From Stramenopiles sp. TOSAG23-3 (Eukaryota > Sar), in the NCBI GenBank assembly GCA_900128585.1, contig LT642330.1, positions 5,941 through 22,600 on the forward strand: a stretch of 16,660 bases of DNA. The letters run 5' to 3'. The position numbers and the translations under genes are program-made. Positions 1 through 9,521 of this stretch are shown here, piece after piece. The notes beneath the pieces are model-generated. The model saw nothing but the letters and a program-made list of their open reading frames with translations, was not told where the DNA came from and searched no databases. Each line of letters opens with the position of its first letter. Position 1 is the stretch's first letter.

Positions 1-649
1 GCTGCTTGGAAGATGGTACAAGGATTGAGTTATCTCTGAGTGAGATATCGGATGAGGCCGTTAACGGACAAATGGAATCGTTCATTGGAAATTAAATCAT
101 CCCCTCGGTGATTGATAACCAACAACGAAATAAAATTACAGAATCAAGTTAGGATTAGGGTATGGGAAAGCTAAATTTAATATAAAAACAAGAAAATTGG
201 CTGTTAGACTATTTATTAAGTAATGTACTGCGAACTGATCTCTACTGTTGTGATTTTAATAATCAATATACCCCTTGTCACTTAGTCTTGAATATCATTT
301 GCATGTGTACTCCATTTTCCTCTCTGATAAAACTGAAATTAATATATATAGAGTTAGGATTAGGGTATGAGGAAGCTAAATTTAATTACTTAAATAACAG
401 CCAATTTTCTTGTTTTATCTATAAGAGTAACTATGACATACTTTTTGTAGTTTTTTTTGACCTTGAGTGGGTGGTTTAACATCGTGTCAAATTGAAACAT
501 TTTACTTGGTTTTGTAATTTTGTTTCGTTGTTGGTTGTCAATCACTGAGGAGATATATATTCCAATGAACAATTTAATTCCTTTTGTCCGTTAACGGCCT
601 CATCCGATATCTCACTCAAAGGTAAATCAATCCTTGTACGATTTAGATC
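1..649. repeat. Nested inverted-repeat (foldback) copy of family R
   Basis: The first ~140 bases match, in reverse complement, bases ~511-640. Shared blocks include the run around GTTAACGG and the run around GATATCGGATGAGG. Inside lie a second inverted pair (184-203 against 397-416) and two direct copies of GTTAGGATTAGGGTATG (149-165 and 353-369), so it is a nested rather than simple palindrome. The window begins exactly with GCTGCTTGGAA, whose reverse complement ends the family-R copy at 14171, so position 1 may be a true element end. Three stretches are coding-like: 3-95 (+), 542-649 (-) and 366-416 (+); see the findings. No complete transposase is present here, which suggests a non-autonomous or collapsed copy. 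Confidence 0.75.
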
Positions 650-800
650 TGAAAAAAATTAAAATTGGCTGTGTTATTTTTAAAAGTAATGAGAGTCTTA
701 AAGCATACTAATTATAATTTGTTTTGGGTTAAAAAGTAATTAAGATTAGCTTCCTCATATACCGCGAAAATGAATTCTACTAGATCTGAATTTAGTTTTT
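650..800 (-). repeat. Diverged family-R arm next to the TTC27-like gene
   Basis: This carries family-R words in the same orientation as the arms at 13280-14171: AATTGGCTG near 665, GAGAGTCTTAAAGCATACT at 691-709 and TTCCTCATATACCGCGAAAA near 751-770. On the minus strand 712-789 is open for 25 codons and includes F-A-V-Y-E-E-A, the peptide shared with other copies. It ends about 75 bp from the stop codon of the TTC27-like gene, so it may overlap that gene's 3' untranslated region. Confidence 0.6.
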
Positions 801-875
801 TTTAATATATTGTAGAAGAGTGATTAAATTCAATATCACCGAGCGCACTTTCTTTTCGCAGCACCTATGTTAGTA

Positions 876-3800
876 TCATTTGCGTTCGTTAATCTTCGAC
901 TTTAACAAATAAATACTCTGATTCAGCGTTTTTTTCATTTCGCTGTCTAAACATTTGTTGCTTATTCGATCAATTGCATTTTGTACAGTTAGTAGTGTAG
1001 CTTTGCAACTTTCAATCAACTGAGATTCTGGTAGCAGAGTTGTTAATTTGGTAAGTTGCTTTGAAGTTTGGACTATTTTCTTAACTAATGACTCGTCGTC
1101 CGCCCACCCTTCTTCGCTTTTCAGCATACGCAATTCACTTGAGCAACATTCCCGCGCCATTTCAAGGTTTCCTAGTGCAATGCATAATTCTGCGTACAGT
1201 GCCCATATTACAGGCGAAGTAGAAATGGATGAAGTAGCACTTTCAAAAACTTTTTGAAGACGGGGGGCATACACAGAAGCTTTTTTGTTGAAATTGTCAA
1301 CCATTTTGTCCTGCTCTGCGTCAGTCAAGTCATTTAAAATATCAGGGTTGCCGTCGCTAGCCAAAGACTTTACAATAATATTCGTAAGGACATTCAGCGA
1401 CTCCAAGTCAAGGGGCGAATTGTTTTTTCCAGATTTCTCAATCCGTTTGTGACGTAAAGAGAGCAGCTGTTCCTGGGCGTATAATGCTCGCCCATATCTT
1501 TTCGTGCGAACACTTAAGACTAGAAAGTTTTCCCACATTTTCCAGTTTTGTCGCTGATGCTTCAGACCCTGTTCAAACGCATTGTACGCTTCTTCAAGAC
1601 GGTTTAAATGGCAAAATACTGCACCCATGTTTCCCCACGCCTCACCATCTGACGGTTCCAGTCGTGCACAATTTGTCCACGCACGTAATGCTACACCCCA
1701 ATCCTCGATGCGCATTGCTGCTGTTCCGACACGCCACCATGCATGATGTTCTTGTGGGCGTACTGACAGAGATGCCAGATAGCATTTATTAGCTTTCTTC
1801 CATTCGCACCTTTGAAAATATCTTTTTCCTAGTAGCCTCATCGCTCGGGCATATCGCCCATTCGATAATGCCCACGCTTTCTCAAAATGCAAATCTTCGT
1901 TTTCAAGTTCCCCCAGGCAACACCATAACATTGGCGATGGCCGGACCTGTAGCCGGTTTTGAACGATATCCAACGCTTCCTTATCTTTTTGAGTATCCAG
2001 CAAGCACTGAACCACATCTTCCCACAATTCAAGCTCGCGATATATCTCCAACGCACTCTGTTTGACGTGAATTTCCATGTAGCGATCAGCAAGTTCGCGT
2101 TTTAACGTCCATATAGGGGGCATGCTGACTGCATATATTAAAGCCATTCTCTCCGAGCATGGTGCACACACATCAGTCGTTGCTACCTGACCAGGAGACA
2201 GTCGACCAATATGTTGGTCAACAAGAGCTTGAAGCTGCAACACAGATCTTTCTTTCGTCTTCCACCGTTCAAACTCTACAAGCGCTTTCAGTACAAGTGC
2301 AGACGAATGCACCATCCAGTTTCGATTGTTTTGAGTAGCCATCACACGAGCAATGTATGCTGCCATTTGCTCATTTGTAAGCCCATCTCTAGGATTAGTA
2401 TTCTTTACATCAACGCAAAGCCCCAGAATGATGGCTTGGTCAATGATCTCCAAATCTGCTTTGTACACATTTTCTTCAGTAAATTCAATATGTTCTCGTA
2501 AATTTGTGTTGTCGTCTACCTCAGACAATAAAATTTCTTTCACCCCGGCAGCAGCCAACTCATCTTCCCTACTGTCACAAAGCAACTTTTCCTTGTCATC
2601 GCTAAATGCGGAAAGGGACGATTCGGCTTTAACAACCATCTGTGCTGTTTTCTTTTCCTGCCAAATTCCCCGCAGGCCCATTGACCCAGTTAAGTTAACA
2701 GACAATTTTCTCTTCAGCTGCGCTTGCCTAATACTAGTTTTCCCCCCATCCGAATCATTGTAGTAATGCTGTGCTAGCCCCCACTCCAAGAAAAGTTGTG
2801 AGAAAACTGTACTAACGTTTGATTCTTCAGTCTCCCGCCCAATTTCGGCTCGAAAATTTTGAATCGCAACTTTGAACTGCTTTGCAGTAATTGTTTTCAT
2901 CAAATAACACCCTTCTAAACCAGTTATCAAACTTCGGTGATGGATAACGGTTGCACGCCCACACCACCACGGTCTCGTTGTAAAACTATGCGCGGCAGTC
3001 TTCATCATCGCAAATTTTTCATCCTGCTTGTGAAAACCCCTAGAGGGATTAACTTTCCACCCCAGATGCATACTCTGGGAATTGTCAAACGCTTGCAGTA
3101 CAATATTTGCACAGAGTAAATATTCTGGCAATTGACAGTATGAAAATAAATTGTAACCCTCCATGCCCAGTATGTTCCGTATCAAACATCTCCAACTCTC
3201 TATCGATTCGACGTGATCTGATGTTGGATTGCATTGTTGAAGAGGTAGTGGGTTGAAGCCCTTACTCAAATTAACAGGGGGGCCAGTCCAATTTGCCTGA
3301 ACATAAACATTTAAGCACGAAGCACCGACAACTAATAGTTCAAAAGCGCGAGCGCGTGCATATATCTGTTTTACCCAATAACCAAGTAAACTTGTGTCTT
3401 CGGTAATACTACCAGTTCCAACGCTGCCATCTACAACTTCGCTTGCGTATTTTGCGACTTTGTCTTGAAGCACCGTGCAAGAAATATGTATATCTTGCTC
3501 TTTCAGTATTTGATCTTTCGGCCCCATCACGGACGCGTCCTTTTTAGAGAACAGATTTTCATATATTGTGTTGTCATGCAAAATAGATAGGTAACGGCCA
3601 TCTCTGAATAAAGCAACCAAGTTCGCAAGCCTTTCAAAAACTGGTTTAATACTATACGGAAGACTACTTATCCACGATCTCAGGGTAGTAAGCTTGTAGT
3701 AAGGCCCTAACAAAAATAACTCGTAATTAAAAAAACCATTTTCATACACACTCTTTATTTTTATCAAATCAGGATCGTCGTGTATCTGACTGTTCTTTAA

Positions 3801-3878
3801 CGTTTGTTCTTTTCCCGCAAGAACAGCTATCTTGCTGAGCGTTGTAAAAATGTCGTCTTCATCATCAGATGAACTCAT
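876..3878 (-). CDS. TTC27: Tetratricopeptide repeat protein 27 (TTC27/Emw1) homologue
   Basis: This is a 1000-residue protein in one exon, counted from the first ATG (M-S-S-S-D-D-E-D-D). The frame stays open 28 codons upstream to 3962 but has no ATG there. Family landmarks, numbered in the longer frame, are: the Q-A-N-W-T-G-P-P-V block near 224; an L-T-G-S-M-G-L block near 424; an I-I-L-G-L-C block near 507; L-W-E-D-V-V near 645, opening the TPR region; and TPR units to about 830, including A-W-x-N-M-G-A-V and W-K-M-W-E-N-F. The N-W-T-G-P-P and W-E-D-V-V blocks are hallmarks of TTC27, whose yeast counterpart is Emw1. It is a conserved intracellular TPR scaffold; Emw1 is essential and linked to cell-wall maintenance. 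It is longer than the human protein (843 aa), mostly through the N-terminal half. No internal stop or frameshift is seen. A 33-codon uORF (3865-3966) overlaps the chosen start. Confidence 0.93.
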   Translation of the reverse strand: MSSSDDEDDIFTTLSKIAVLAGKEQTLKNSQIHDDPDLIKIKSVYENGFFNYELFLLGPYYKLTTLRSWISSLPYSIKPVFERLANLVALFRDGRYLSILHDNTIYENLFSKKDASVMGPKDQILKEQDIHISCTVLQDKVAKYASEVVDGSVGTGSITEDTSLLGYWVKQIYARARAFELLVVGASCLNVYVQANWTGPPVNLSKGFNPLPLQQCNPTSDHVESIESWRCLIRNILGMEGYNLFSYCQLPEYLLCANIVLQAFDNSQSMHLGWKVNPSRGFHKQDEKFAMMKTAAHSFTTRPWWCGRATVIHHRSLITGLEGCYLMKTITAKQFKVAIQNFRAEIGRETEESNVSTVFSQLFLEWGLAQHYYNDSDGGKTSIRQAQLKRKLSVNLTGSMGLRGIWQEKKTAQMVVKAESSLSAFSDDKEKLLCDSREDELAAAGVKEILLSEVDDNTNLREHIEFTEENVYKADLEIIDQAIILGLCVDVKNTNPRDGLTNEQMAAYIARVMATQNNRNWMVHSSALVLKALVEFERWKTKERSVLQLQALVDQHIGRLSPGQVATTDVCAPCSERMALIYAVSMPPIWTLKRELADRYMEIHVKQSALEIYRELELWEDVVQCLLDTQKDKEALDIVQNRLQVRPSPMLWCCLGELENEDLHFEKAWALSNGRYARAMRLLGKRYFQRCEWKKANKCYLASLSVRPQEHHAWWRVGTAAMRIEDWGVALRAWTNCARLEPSDGEAWGNMGAVFCHLNRLEEAYNAFEQGLKHQRQNWKMWENFLVLSVRTKRYGRALYAQEQLLSLRHKRIEKSGKNNSPLDLESLNVLTNIIVKSLASDGNPDILNDLTDAEQDKMVDNFNKKASVYAPRLQKVFESATSSISTSPVIWALYAELCIALGNLEMARECCSSELRMLKSEEGWADDESLVKKIVQTSKQLTKLTTLLPESQLIESCKATLLTVQNAIDRISNKCLDSEMKKTLNQSIYLLKSKINERK

Positions 3879-3966
3879 TGAAAGCCTGGTTAACTTCAGA
3901 GCGCGTGTTCTCTGTGCATTTATATGCTTGTTTGCCAAAAGATAATAGTGTACTGTTGTCAAACAT
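3865..3966 (-). promoter_or_regulatory. Upstream ORF overlapping the TTC27 start
   Basis: An ATG at 3964-3966 opens a 33-residue frame (begins M-F-D-N-S-T) that runs out of frame with the main gene. It stops at 3865-3867, just past the main ATG (3876-3878). If the transcript starts upstream, this would lower initiation at the main start or allow reinitiation. Its ATG is the centre of a perfect 12-bp palindrome, CAAACATGTTTG (3960-3971). Whether the transcript includes it is unknown; a short unseen 5' exon is an alternative. Confidence 0.35.
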
Positions 3967-4739
3967 GTTTGAGGGTAGGCGACATCATACGTGGTAAATT
4001 CTGGATTCCTACTACCACATTTTTCTTTTCACAAAAGTTTGATAATTATTGTTGATAACTCGAAGAACCTCTGGCACGGATGACCCGCCGTAGATAGATA
4101 TTGTGATTTTAAGGCACAGGATTTCGTGCGTTTTTAGTTGTAATTGTAACATATTTCAAGTAACATACGTATTAATTTATCATCATTATATCGTCCTGAT
4201 CTGAATTAATTTGTTCCAGACCCTACTGTACACTTCCTTCCCCCCTAAATTTAATATTTGTTATGGATAATACCTTAATACTAATATTTATTACTAAATA
4301 AAATTTTATTATATATTCCTTATTATTTAGTGAACACTTTGAATCCATTTTTCTACTGTTACCAGTTGCTCTATTTCTATTTTCCTAGGAGCATATGGAA
4401 AAAAACAAAACCACAAATGATATATAGATACTGTAGTTCAGTTTTAACTCCTTGAGCGGGCACTCGTTAGCTCCTATTATGGAGACTACAATATGAAGTT
4501 ATCCAGGTAATCTCGCGGCCAGGAACACAGGAGTCAAAAATCTTCAATGACTGAATTTTCAGTTCATTTATATTTTATAATCTCGCATTTCCCATCGTTT
4601 CTTCCTGCTGGTCATTTTACTCTATGCTATTCCAATGCTAACATTTTGTTAAAATAATTAAAAAAGAAAAACAGTTCAAAAGGAGGTGCCTGTGTACAGT
4701 ATGTAAACCACGAAATTACTGTATTAAAATTTTGTATTA
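3967..4739. other. Gene-free AT-rich flank upstream of TTC27
   Basis: I see no convincing ORF on either strand. It should hold the promoter of the minus-strand TTC27 gene, but I found no clear TATA element close to the start. One small inverted pair, ACTAAATAA and TTATTTAGT around 4293-4331, could form a short hairpin. It ends at the 810-bp foldback element. Confidence 0.5.
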
Positions 4740-5549
4740 AGGGGGAGGTCTAGTGATTTTCGATAAAATGCGAAAAAAGTTCCTCACGTAAATATTTGTT
4801 GTAGTGATAAAAATTGATGTTGGATTTCGCGACGAATGAAGAAATGATGATATGTTTTGCCACAATGTTATTACCTGTATTTTTATTTTATAAAATTAAT
4901 AAAATGAATCCGACCGAGACAAGATTTGGTTGTTGGACGTTTTCACACTCCAATTCAAACTTTTCGCCATAACTTTTGCACCTTTACCCACAATTTTATT
5001 ACTAACCATATCTCTAGTGCAGAGATAACTCCTCAACCTTTATCAACACTGACGGACATTCTGAAGAAAAGAGGTTATGGAGCATGTTTTTTATATATTT
5101 TTAGTGCAAACGACGGAAAACTTATCAACTTAGAGTTGACAATCACCATTATATAACGCTGATTTCGCACGAAGAGATTTTTCACTAAAACAATACACAT
5201 AGTCTTTTTACAAAACAAATATATAGGAAAGACGCCCCATCAAGTCCTCTCTTCAGAATGTCCACCAGTGTAGATAATGGTTGATTAGTTCTCGCAGCAC
5301 TAGAGATGCGGTTTGTAATATTAGTAACAAATTGTCAATTCAATTTACATACTTTGTCATTTCAACCTTTGAATTTGTTGTTTGTTTTCATTGTAAGCAA
5401 TCATTTTATAACAGATGCTGTACTATGTATATATACCGCATATATAGAGTTATCATTGAGTATTGCAATATTTTATGTTGTTGGTCAATCTCAAGCACCG
5501 GTAACTACTTCATTACTCCTAAATTCAAAAAATCACTAGACCTCCCCCT
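4740..5549. mobile_element. 810-bp foldback (MITE-like) element
   Basis: Both ends carry the same perfect 21-bp inverted repeat, AGGGGGAGGTCTAGTGATTT plus one T (4740-4760 and, inverted, 5529-5549). The inner halves also pair imperfectly: the block around CTCTAGTGCAGAGATAACTCC (from 5013) and the block around GGACATTCTGAAG (from 5054) reappear inverted at about 5250-5315. The centre lies near 5145. No real ORF is present. I see no matching target-site duplication directly outside the TIRs, so insertion may be old or the true ends slightly different. It fits a non-autonomous DNA transposon or foldback element. It is unrelated by sequence to family R. Confidence 0.8.
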
Positions 5550-6256
5550 GAAACATTTATACTTCTGAAGTAAAAAAAGACAATACAACATCTTGATAGA
5601 ATATATTTAAATTTCGTATTAAAATTTATACTTATGTATAGACAAGAATGACAAACAATACAACAAAGTCAAAGGACATATTAAATATGGATTTGAATAA
5701 TACTATAGTTGAAATTAAGGTTAAAACCTCAAAAGTATCGCACTTTTCGTGTTCCGTTTTTACAAAATTTATACTGCAGCCAAGTTTTTTCTTCTTCGTC
5801 TTCTTCAGGTACGATCAATAGCTTTTTGCTCTCGATACCTTAATGATTAATTCGTGGTCGTTGAGAACTCCAGGATTGGCAATTTATAGTTACTAAAAAT
5901 ACAATTTAATTGATATTTCCTTAATCCCATCATCCGTTTACATTGTCCTTTTTTTACTTCGCGAACGACGTCCAAGCCTAATCCCATGTATTTCTGAAAT
6001 TGCTTCCCAATAACCCGATTTACACCGCACATCATTGGCGAAATGATGATCATGTCGTAGTATATGGTATCGTTATGTAAAATAAAATTTGGTTTTCGAG
6101 AGCTTTATTTACATCCAATAGGATGAACGAAACTTAATTTCACCAACTACAGGCAATAGCGCAAAAATAGATTTTCGGGATTTCTTTGAGAGTAAAACAA
6201 AAATCTGCTGTTCCGACTTCACGTCGTTCTGCAATTAAACTTTATGTTCTAGTCTA
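5550..6256. other. AT-rich intergenic stretch
   Basis: The stretch is mostly AT-rich with a pyrimidine run near 5786-5810 (repeated TTCTTC). The only coding candidate is the small minus-strand ORF at 5847-6053, listed separately. I see no RNA gene or other repeat. Confidence 0.4.
5847..6053 (-). CDS. Small hypothetical ORF, 68 aa
   Basis: The ORF has an ATG start and a TAA stop. The residue mix is protein-like: basic and amphipathic in the middle (K-Q-F-Q-K-Y-M, V-R-E-V-K-K-G-Q-C-K-R-M-M) and hydrophobic near the end. I recognise no domain, signal peptide or membrane segment. It could be a real small gene, one exon of a spliced gene or a chance ORF. It lies between two foldback elements, where captured fragments are plausible. 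Confidence 0.2.
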   Translation of the reverse strand: MIIISPMMCGVNRVIGKQFQKYMGLGLDVVREVKKGQCKRMMGLRKYQLNCIFSNYKLPILEFSTTTN

Positions 6257-6420
6257 TCCAAGTGATTCATGTCGCATTTTAAAATTATTTTGGAAACCAA
6301 CATCCCTTTTACCTTTTTCGTTTTGTATTCTAATGTGTTTTGATTGGGATATTTATTACATAGGCATATCATTGGGTTGGTTTCCAAAATAATTTTAAAA
6401 TGCGACATGAATCACTTGGT
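6257..6420. repeat. 44-bp perfect inverted repeat (hairpin/MITE candidate)
   Basis: Arms 6258-6301 and 6376-6419 are perfect reverse complements over 44 bp and separated by 74 bp. The arm begins CCAAGTGATTCATGTCGC. TA dinucleotides flank the unit at 6255-6256 and 6421-6422, as expected for a Tc1/mariner-type insertion, though TA is common by chance. No mismatches means recent origin or selection. It lies about 350 bp upstream of the receptor gene and, if transcribed, would fold into a long hairpin. Confidence 0.85.
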
Positions 6421-6586
6421 TAGCCTTATCGTAAGGCAACAAACACTGTTTGGTAAGCGCGTGGTAAGCAGTAATTTCTCGGTGCAAATGTGCGGATGTA
6501 GATATTTACTTCCAATACAACATCTTCCGAGTATACATTGCTACTGTATTATTATTATTAATTAATCTAAGATCGGCGGTCGTCTC

Positions 6587-6592
6587 TATAAA
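6587..6592 (+). promoter_or_regulatory. TATA box for the receptor gene
   Basis: TATAAA lies in a locally GC-richer context (CGTCTCTATAAAGAG), 184 bp upstream of the receptor ATG. A start site about 30 bp downstream would give a ~150-nt leader that contains the uORF at 6671-6712. Assigned from sequence only. Confidence 0.4.
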
Positions 6593-6670
6593 GAGAACCC
6601 AGCGCCAAAACTTTATCAATTTACGAAACAACACTCCCCGATCGGCCTTGTGCTTGACTGTTCGCCCACG

Positions 6671-6712
6671 ATGGTCCATCAACATCTGCACAATATTTCC
6701 ACACGCACCTAG
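6671..6712 (+). promoter_or_regulatory. 13-codon uORF in the receptor leader
   Basis: ATG at 6671 runs 13 codons to TAG at 6710-6712, entirely upstream of the receptor ATG at 6771. If the TATA box at 6587 is used, this uORF is in the mRNA and could modulate translation. No peptide function is suggested. Confidence 0.35.
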
Positions 6713-6770
6713 GCGAACATATTTTTTTTGATCAACGTGTACCACCAGAAACTAATAGTTAACACGAAGG

Positions 6771-9521
6771 ATGAAGACACAGTCGCTCTCAAACCTTCCA
6801 GCAGCGCATTTGCTTCTCTTTTTGCTTGCTGCGCAGTTAGTCTCAAGTGTTGAATTGCGTTATTCAAGGTGTAAGAAATACGTGTATGCAGGTCACTCAA
6901 TATGCTCGGATTACATGCGATCCGCCAATTATACAGAATTTCTAGTGCCACTGAATGTAGTGACCGAGAAGAAAGACCCCAACAGACAGGCATACACAAA
7001 TATTGATAGTGACACCCAAAGTAAACTAGAAACAGCCGTTGTGAACGGGATAAAGCTGCTTGATATTTTCCCATTTTTGCATGAAATTTGTCAAAATGCA
7101 CTGTTAGGGGCTATCTGTTCTTCGTATTTTCCACCATGCTCACCGAAAACCTGCCCAAACAAACAACCTCTGTTAGAGCAGTTTAAATATTGTAGGGACG
7201 GCAGTGAACCGTCTTTTGATGGGGAAGATGACAAACCGGGGCATCGTCCAAAACCCGAGTTAAACAACAGATTTTTTAGCAGTCAGGGTTGTCTGGCAGG
7301 TGGAAATTGTGCTCTCATTAATCATTATTGTCCAATAATTAGGTTTTCTAAAGCAGTGAATAGTTCAGCTAATCAAAAATCCCTTTTGGACATTTTTAAT
7401 TTACAAACTACCAAAATTTCTGAGACAGAAAAGATGATTGGGCATCGGGATGTTGACACAACTATTATCCCCACTTGTACTTCTGAAATCGAGTGTTACA
7501 ATCCAAATGCATCTACTGAATCATTAAAAATAGTACGGACTATGTTAAATTCAAGGTTTAATGTTCAAACTGAATGGCCTAAGTCAGATATTTGCAACGC
7601 TTACGCTGGTCAGATCAAAATATACAATGGGGATGAGTGGAATTCTATCGCACGAAAATTGTATAAGTACACTGCTTCCTACATCGCCGAGTCAAGCATA
7701 CCAACATGGTTACCTGAAAATTGTTCCTCGGCAATTAAACAGTTAGTATGCGCATCTATTTTTGGATCCCATTCGAACAAGTCTGAATCACACACGCCAA
7801 TTTTTACGCCTTCTCCTGAAACCTGTGAAGATGTATGCATCCAAGTAGAAAGAAGCTGCTCTTCAATATTTCAGTTGGAGCCTGCGATCTTCGACAAAAA
7901 AATTGCAACCTATAGTTTATACACTCTTCCAAACGATATTTCTCCACGACTGCATAACGGAGGCAAAAAAGTTAACCAGGCAGACTATGAAATTTACGAA
8001 AACGCTTTTTATGATAAATGCAAATCAGTTTTGACTGGGCGTTTACCAAGTAAATTTGGATACCCCCTTCCAGTCAATTTTGATAAAGAAGCGAGATTGT
8101 TGAACAGTTTTTTAGACATTATGCGGGGTGAAAACATTAGTGATATTGGATACTCCAAAAGACAAAACTGCAGCGCAGCGTTCTTTGAAACTGAATGTCT
8201 GACTTGTTCAACAATTTGTCCCAAAGGTTTGTTTCAATCTTTTGCAAAAAATCCCCATGTTGGCAAAAGAAATATTCCGATCGCTACAAATATGGCTCTA
8301 TCGAGTGCTTGTGCAATGCCTTGTCCGTTCAACACACGTACAAAGGACGAGCACATTGAGTCAATAATGATACGTTTTGTATGCGGTACCTTTGGTACTT
8401 TGGGGGGTATGCTTCTTGCTTGGTTGTGGGTGGCGGAAAACGGGCGGGGTGGGGAAAGGACCTTGAACGCATTGTTTGGAGCCTCCATCTTAATTTCATC
8501 AATACTTGTTATTGGTCCAGCTTTTCAACCTTTTCAGTACTTTTGCCAATCAAACATCAAAGTCACATCCCAAAATGATAAGTTTAATTTTTGTATTCTA
8601 GAGGCTGGCGTTCTTATGTTTGGGACGGGGCTTCTGGCTCTCCTGTGGTTTTGTCTTGTAGTAGAGCGTTTTACCATAGAAATATACCAGCAGCCTCAAG
8701 TTTTAATGGTATCACCTTCAAATTTTCAAGAGAAAATATCCCTTTGGAGCAAATGGGTCTTTTACCGCTTTCTTATGTTTCCAAGACCGGAAAAAGGTGA
8801 CAAGCGGCGTTTCCCCGTCTATTTAAGTTTCAGCATATGTGCTAGTTCACTTCTGGTACTATTTGCTTGGTATTACCAATTGCTAGGATATGATGGTATA
8901 AGCTCATGGTGCATGTTTGTGCACGCAAAACATGCAACACCCAAAAACTTTTCTATTTCTCCAACAACAATTCATTACGCCCCAATGGCAGCAACATATA
9001 CCTCCGGATTAACCCTTCTTTTATACCGAGTGATCTATCATGTAAAGAAAACGGATGTATTTGTAGGATTACAGAAAGGTATTTTGAATAGAACAAGCTT
9101 TTTCCTTATAGTCTTTGGGCTACTATGGAATTTTATGATTTATAAGAAACTTACCTCGGACATTTGGGAGAGATTACAGAGGCAAGAGAGCTCTGAGCAA
9201 TGGCACCGATGCCTGTTGCTGTCATCATCTTTCCCTTCGACTCCCTTAAACAAGTCTCGTGTTGATTGCCCTCCAATACCATCTTTAAGAATAGATCATA
9301 ATGTGGCAATTGGAACAGAAGCTCTTGTAAGTGGGACAGGGATACTGCTGCTCTTATTTTGGGGCATAAGTTCCGCCCATTTGCAATTTATAATGAGAGA
9401 ATTTGGTTTTACTAGATCAGGTTTATTGTGGCACAAAGACCGGGATAGAGAACAGCAGTTAATCGTGGATGAAATACGAGATGATGATAGATTAAAAACA
9501 AAACGGCTAAAATCAGGTTAA
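6771..9521 (+). CDS. Frizzled/Smoothened-like seven-membrane receptor with two cysteine-rich regions
   Basis: This is a 916-residue protein in one exon; the start has A at -3. An N-terminal signal peptide (about 1-27, hydrophobic L-L-L-F-L-L-A-A core) leads into a long extracellular part. A first Cys-rich region (about 34-141) contains the Frizzled-domain-like H-E-I-C-Q-N-A-L-L-G-A-I-C and P-P-C. A second (about 275-363) contains N-C-S-S-A-I-K-Q-L-V-C and C-E-D-V-C. A third Cys cluster (467-518) precedes seven hydrophobic segments at about 531-554, 564-588, 606-634, 683-707, 737-759, 778-796 and 845-872. The arrangement and the W-x-W-V-A-E end of segment 1 match the Frizzled/Smoothened receptor family, which signals at the plasma membrane. 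The cytoplasmic tail is about 45 residues and lacks the Frizzled K-T-x-x-x-W Dishevelled-binding motif; R-S-G-L-L-W is at the comparable place. Coupling is therefore unknown and no Wnt or Hedgehog role should be assumed. Confidence 0.88.
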   Translation: MKTQSLSNLPAAHLLLFLLAAQLVSSVELRYSRCKKYVYAGHSICSDYMRSANYTEFLVPLNVVTEKKDPNRQAYTNIDSDTQSKLETAVVNGIKLLDIFPFLHEICQNALLGAICSSYFPPCSPKTCPNKQPLLEQFKYCRDGSEPSFDGEDDKPGHRPKPELNNRFFSSQGCLAGGNCALINHYCPIIRFSKAVNSSANQKSLLDIFNLQTTKISETEKMIGHRDVDTTIIPTCTSEIECYNPNASTESLKIVRTMLNSRFNVQTEWPKSDICNAYAGQIKIYNGDEWNSIARKLYKYTASYIAESSIPTWLPENCSSAIKQLVCASIFGSHSNKSESHTPIFTPSPETCEDVCIQVERSCSSIFQLEPAIFDKKIATYSLYTLPNDISPRLHNGGKKVNQADYEIYENAFYDKCKSVLTGRLPSKFGYPLPVNFDKEARLLNSFLDIMRGENISDIGYSKRQNCSAAFFETECLTCSTICPKGLFQSFAKNPHVGKRNIPIATNMALSSACAMPCPFNTRTKDEHIESIMIRFVCGTFGTLGGMLLAWLWVAENGRGGERTLNALFGASILISSILVIGPAFQPFQYFCQSNIKVTSQNDKFNFCILEAGVLMFGTGLLALLWFCLVVERFTIEIYQQPQVLMVSPSNFQEKISLWSKWVFYRFLMFPRPEKGDKRRFPVYLSFSICASSLLVLFAWYYQLLGYDGISSWCMFVHAKHATPKNFSISPTTIHYAPMAATYTSGLTLLLYRVIYHVKKTDVFVGLQKGILNRTSFFLIVFGLLWNFMIYKKLTSDIWERLQRQESSEQWHRCLLLSSSFPSTPLNKSRVDCPPIPSLRIDHNVAIGTEALVSGTGILLLLFWGISSAHLQFIMREFGFTRSGLLWHKDRDREQQLIVDEIRDDDRLKTKRLKSG

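Noticed and set aside
4926-5156. Plus-strand ORF inside the 810-bp foldback
   Set aside because: It starts with TTG and crosses the element's arm and centre, with no recognisable protein pattern. It is a chance ORF.
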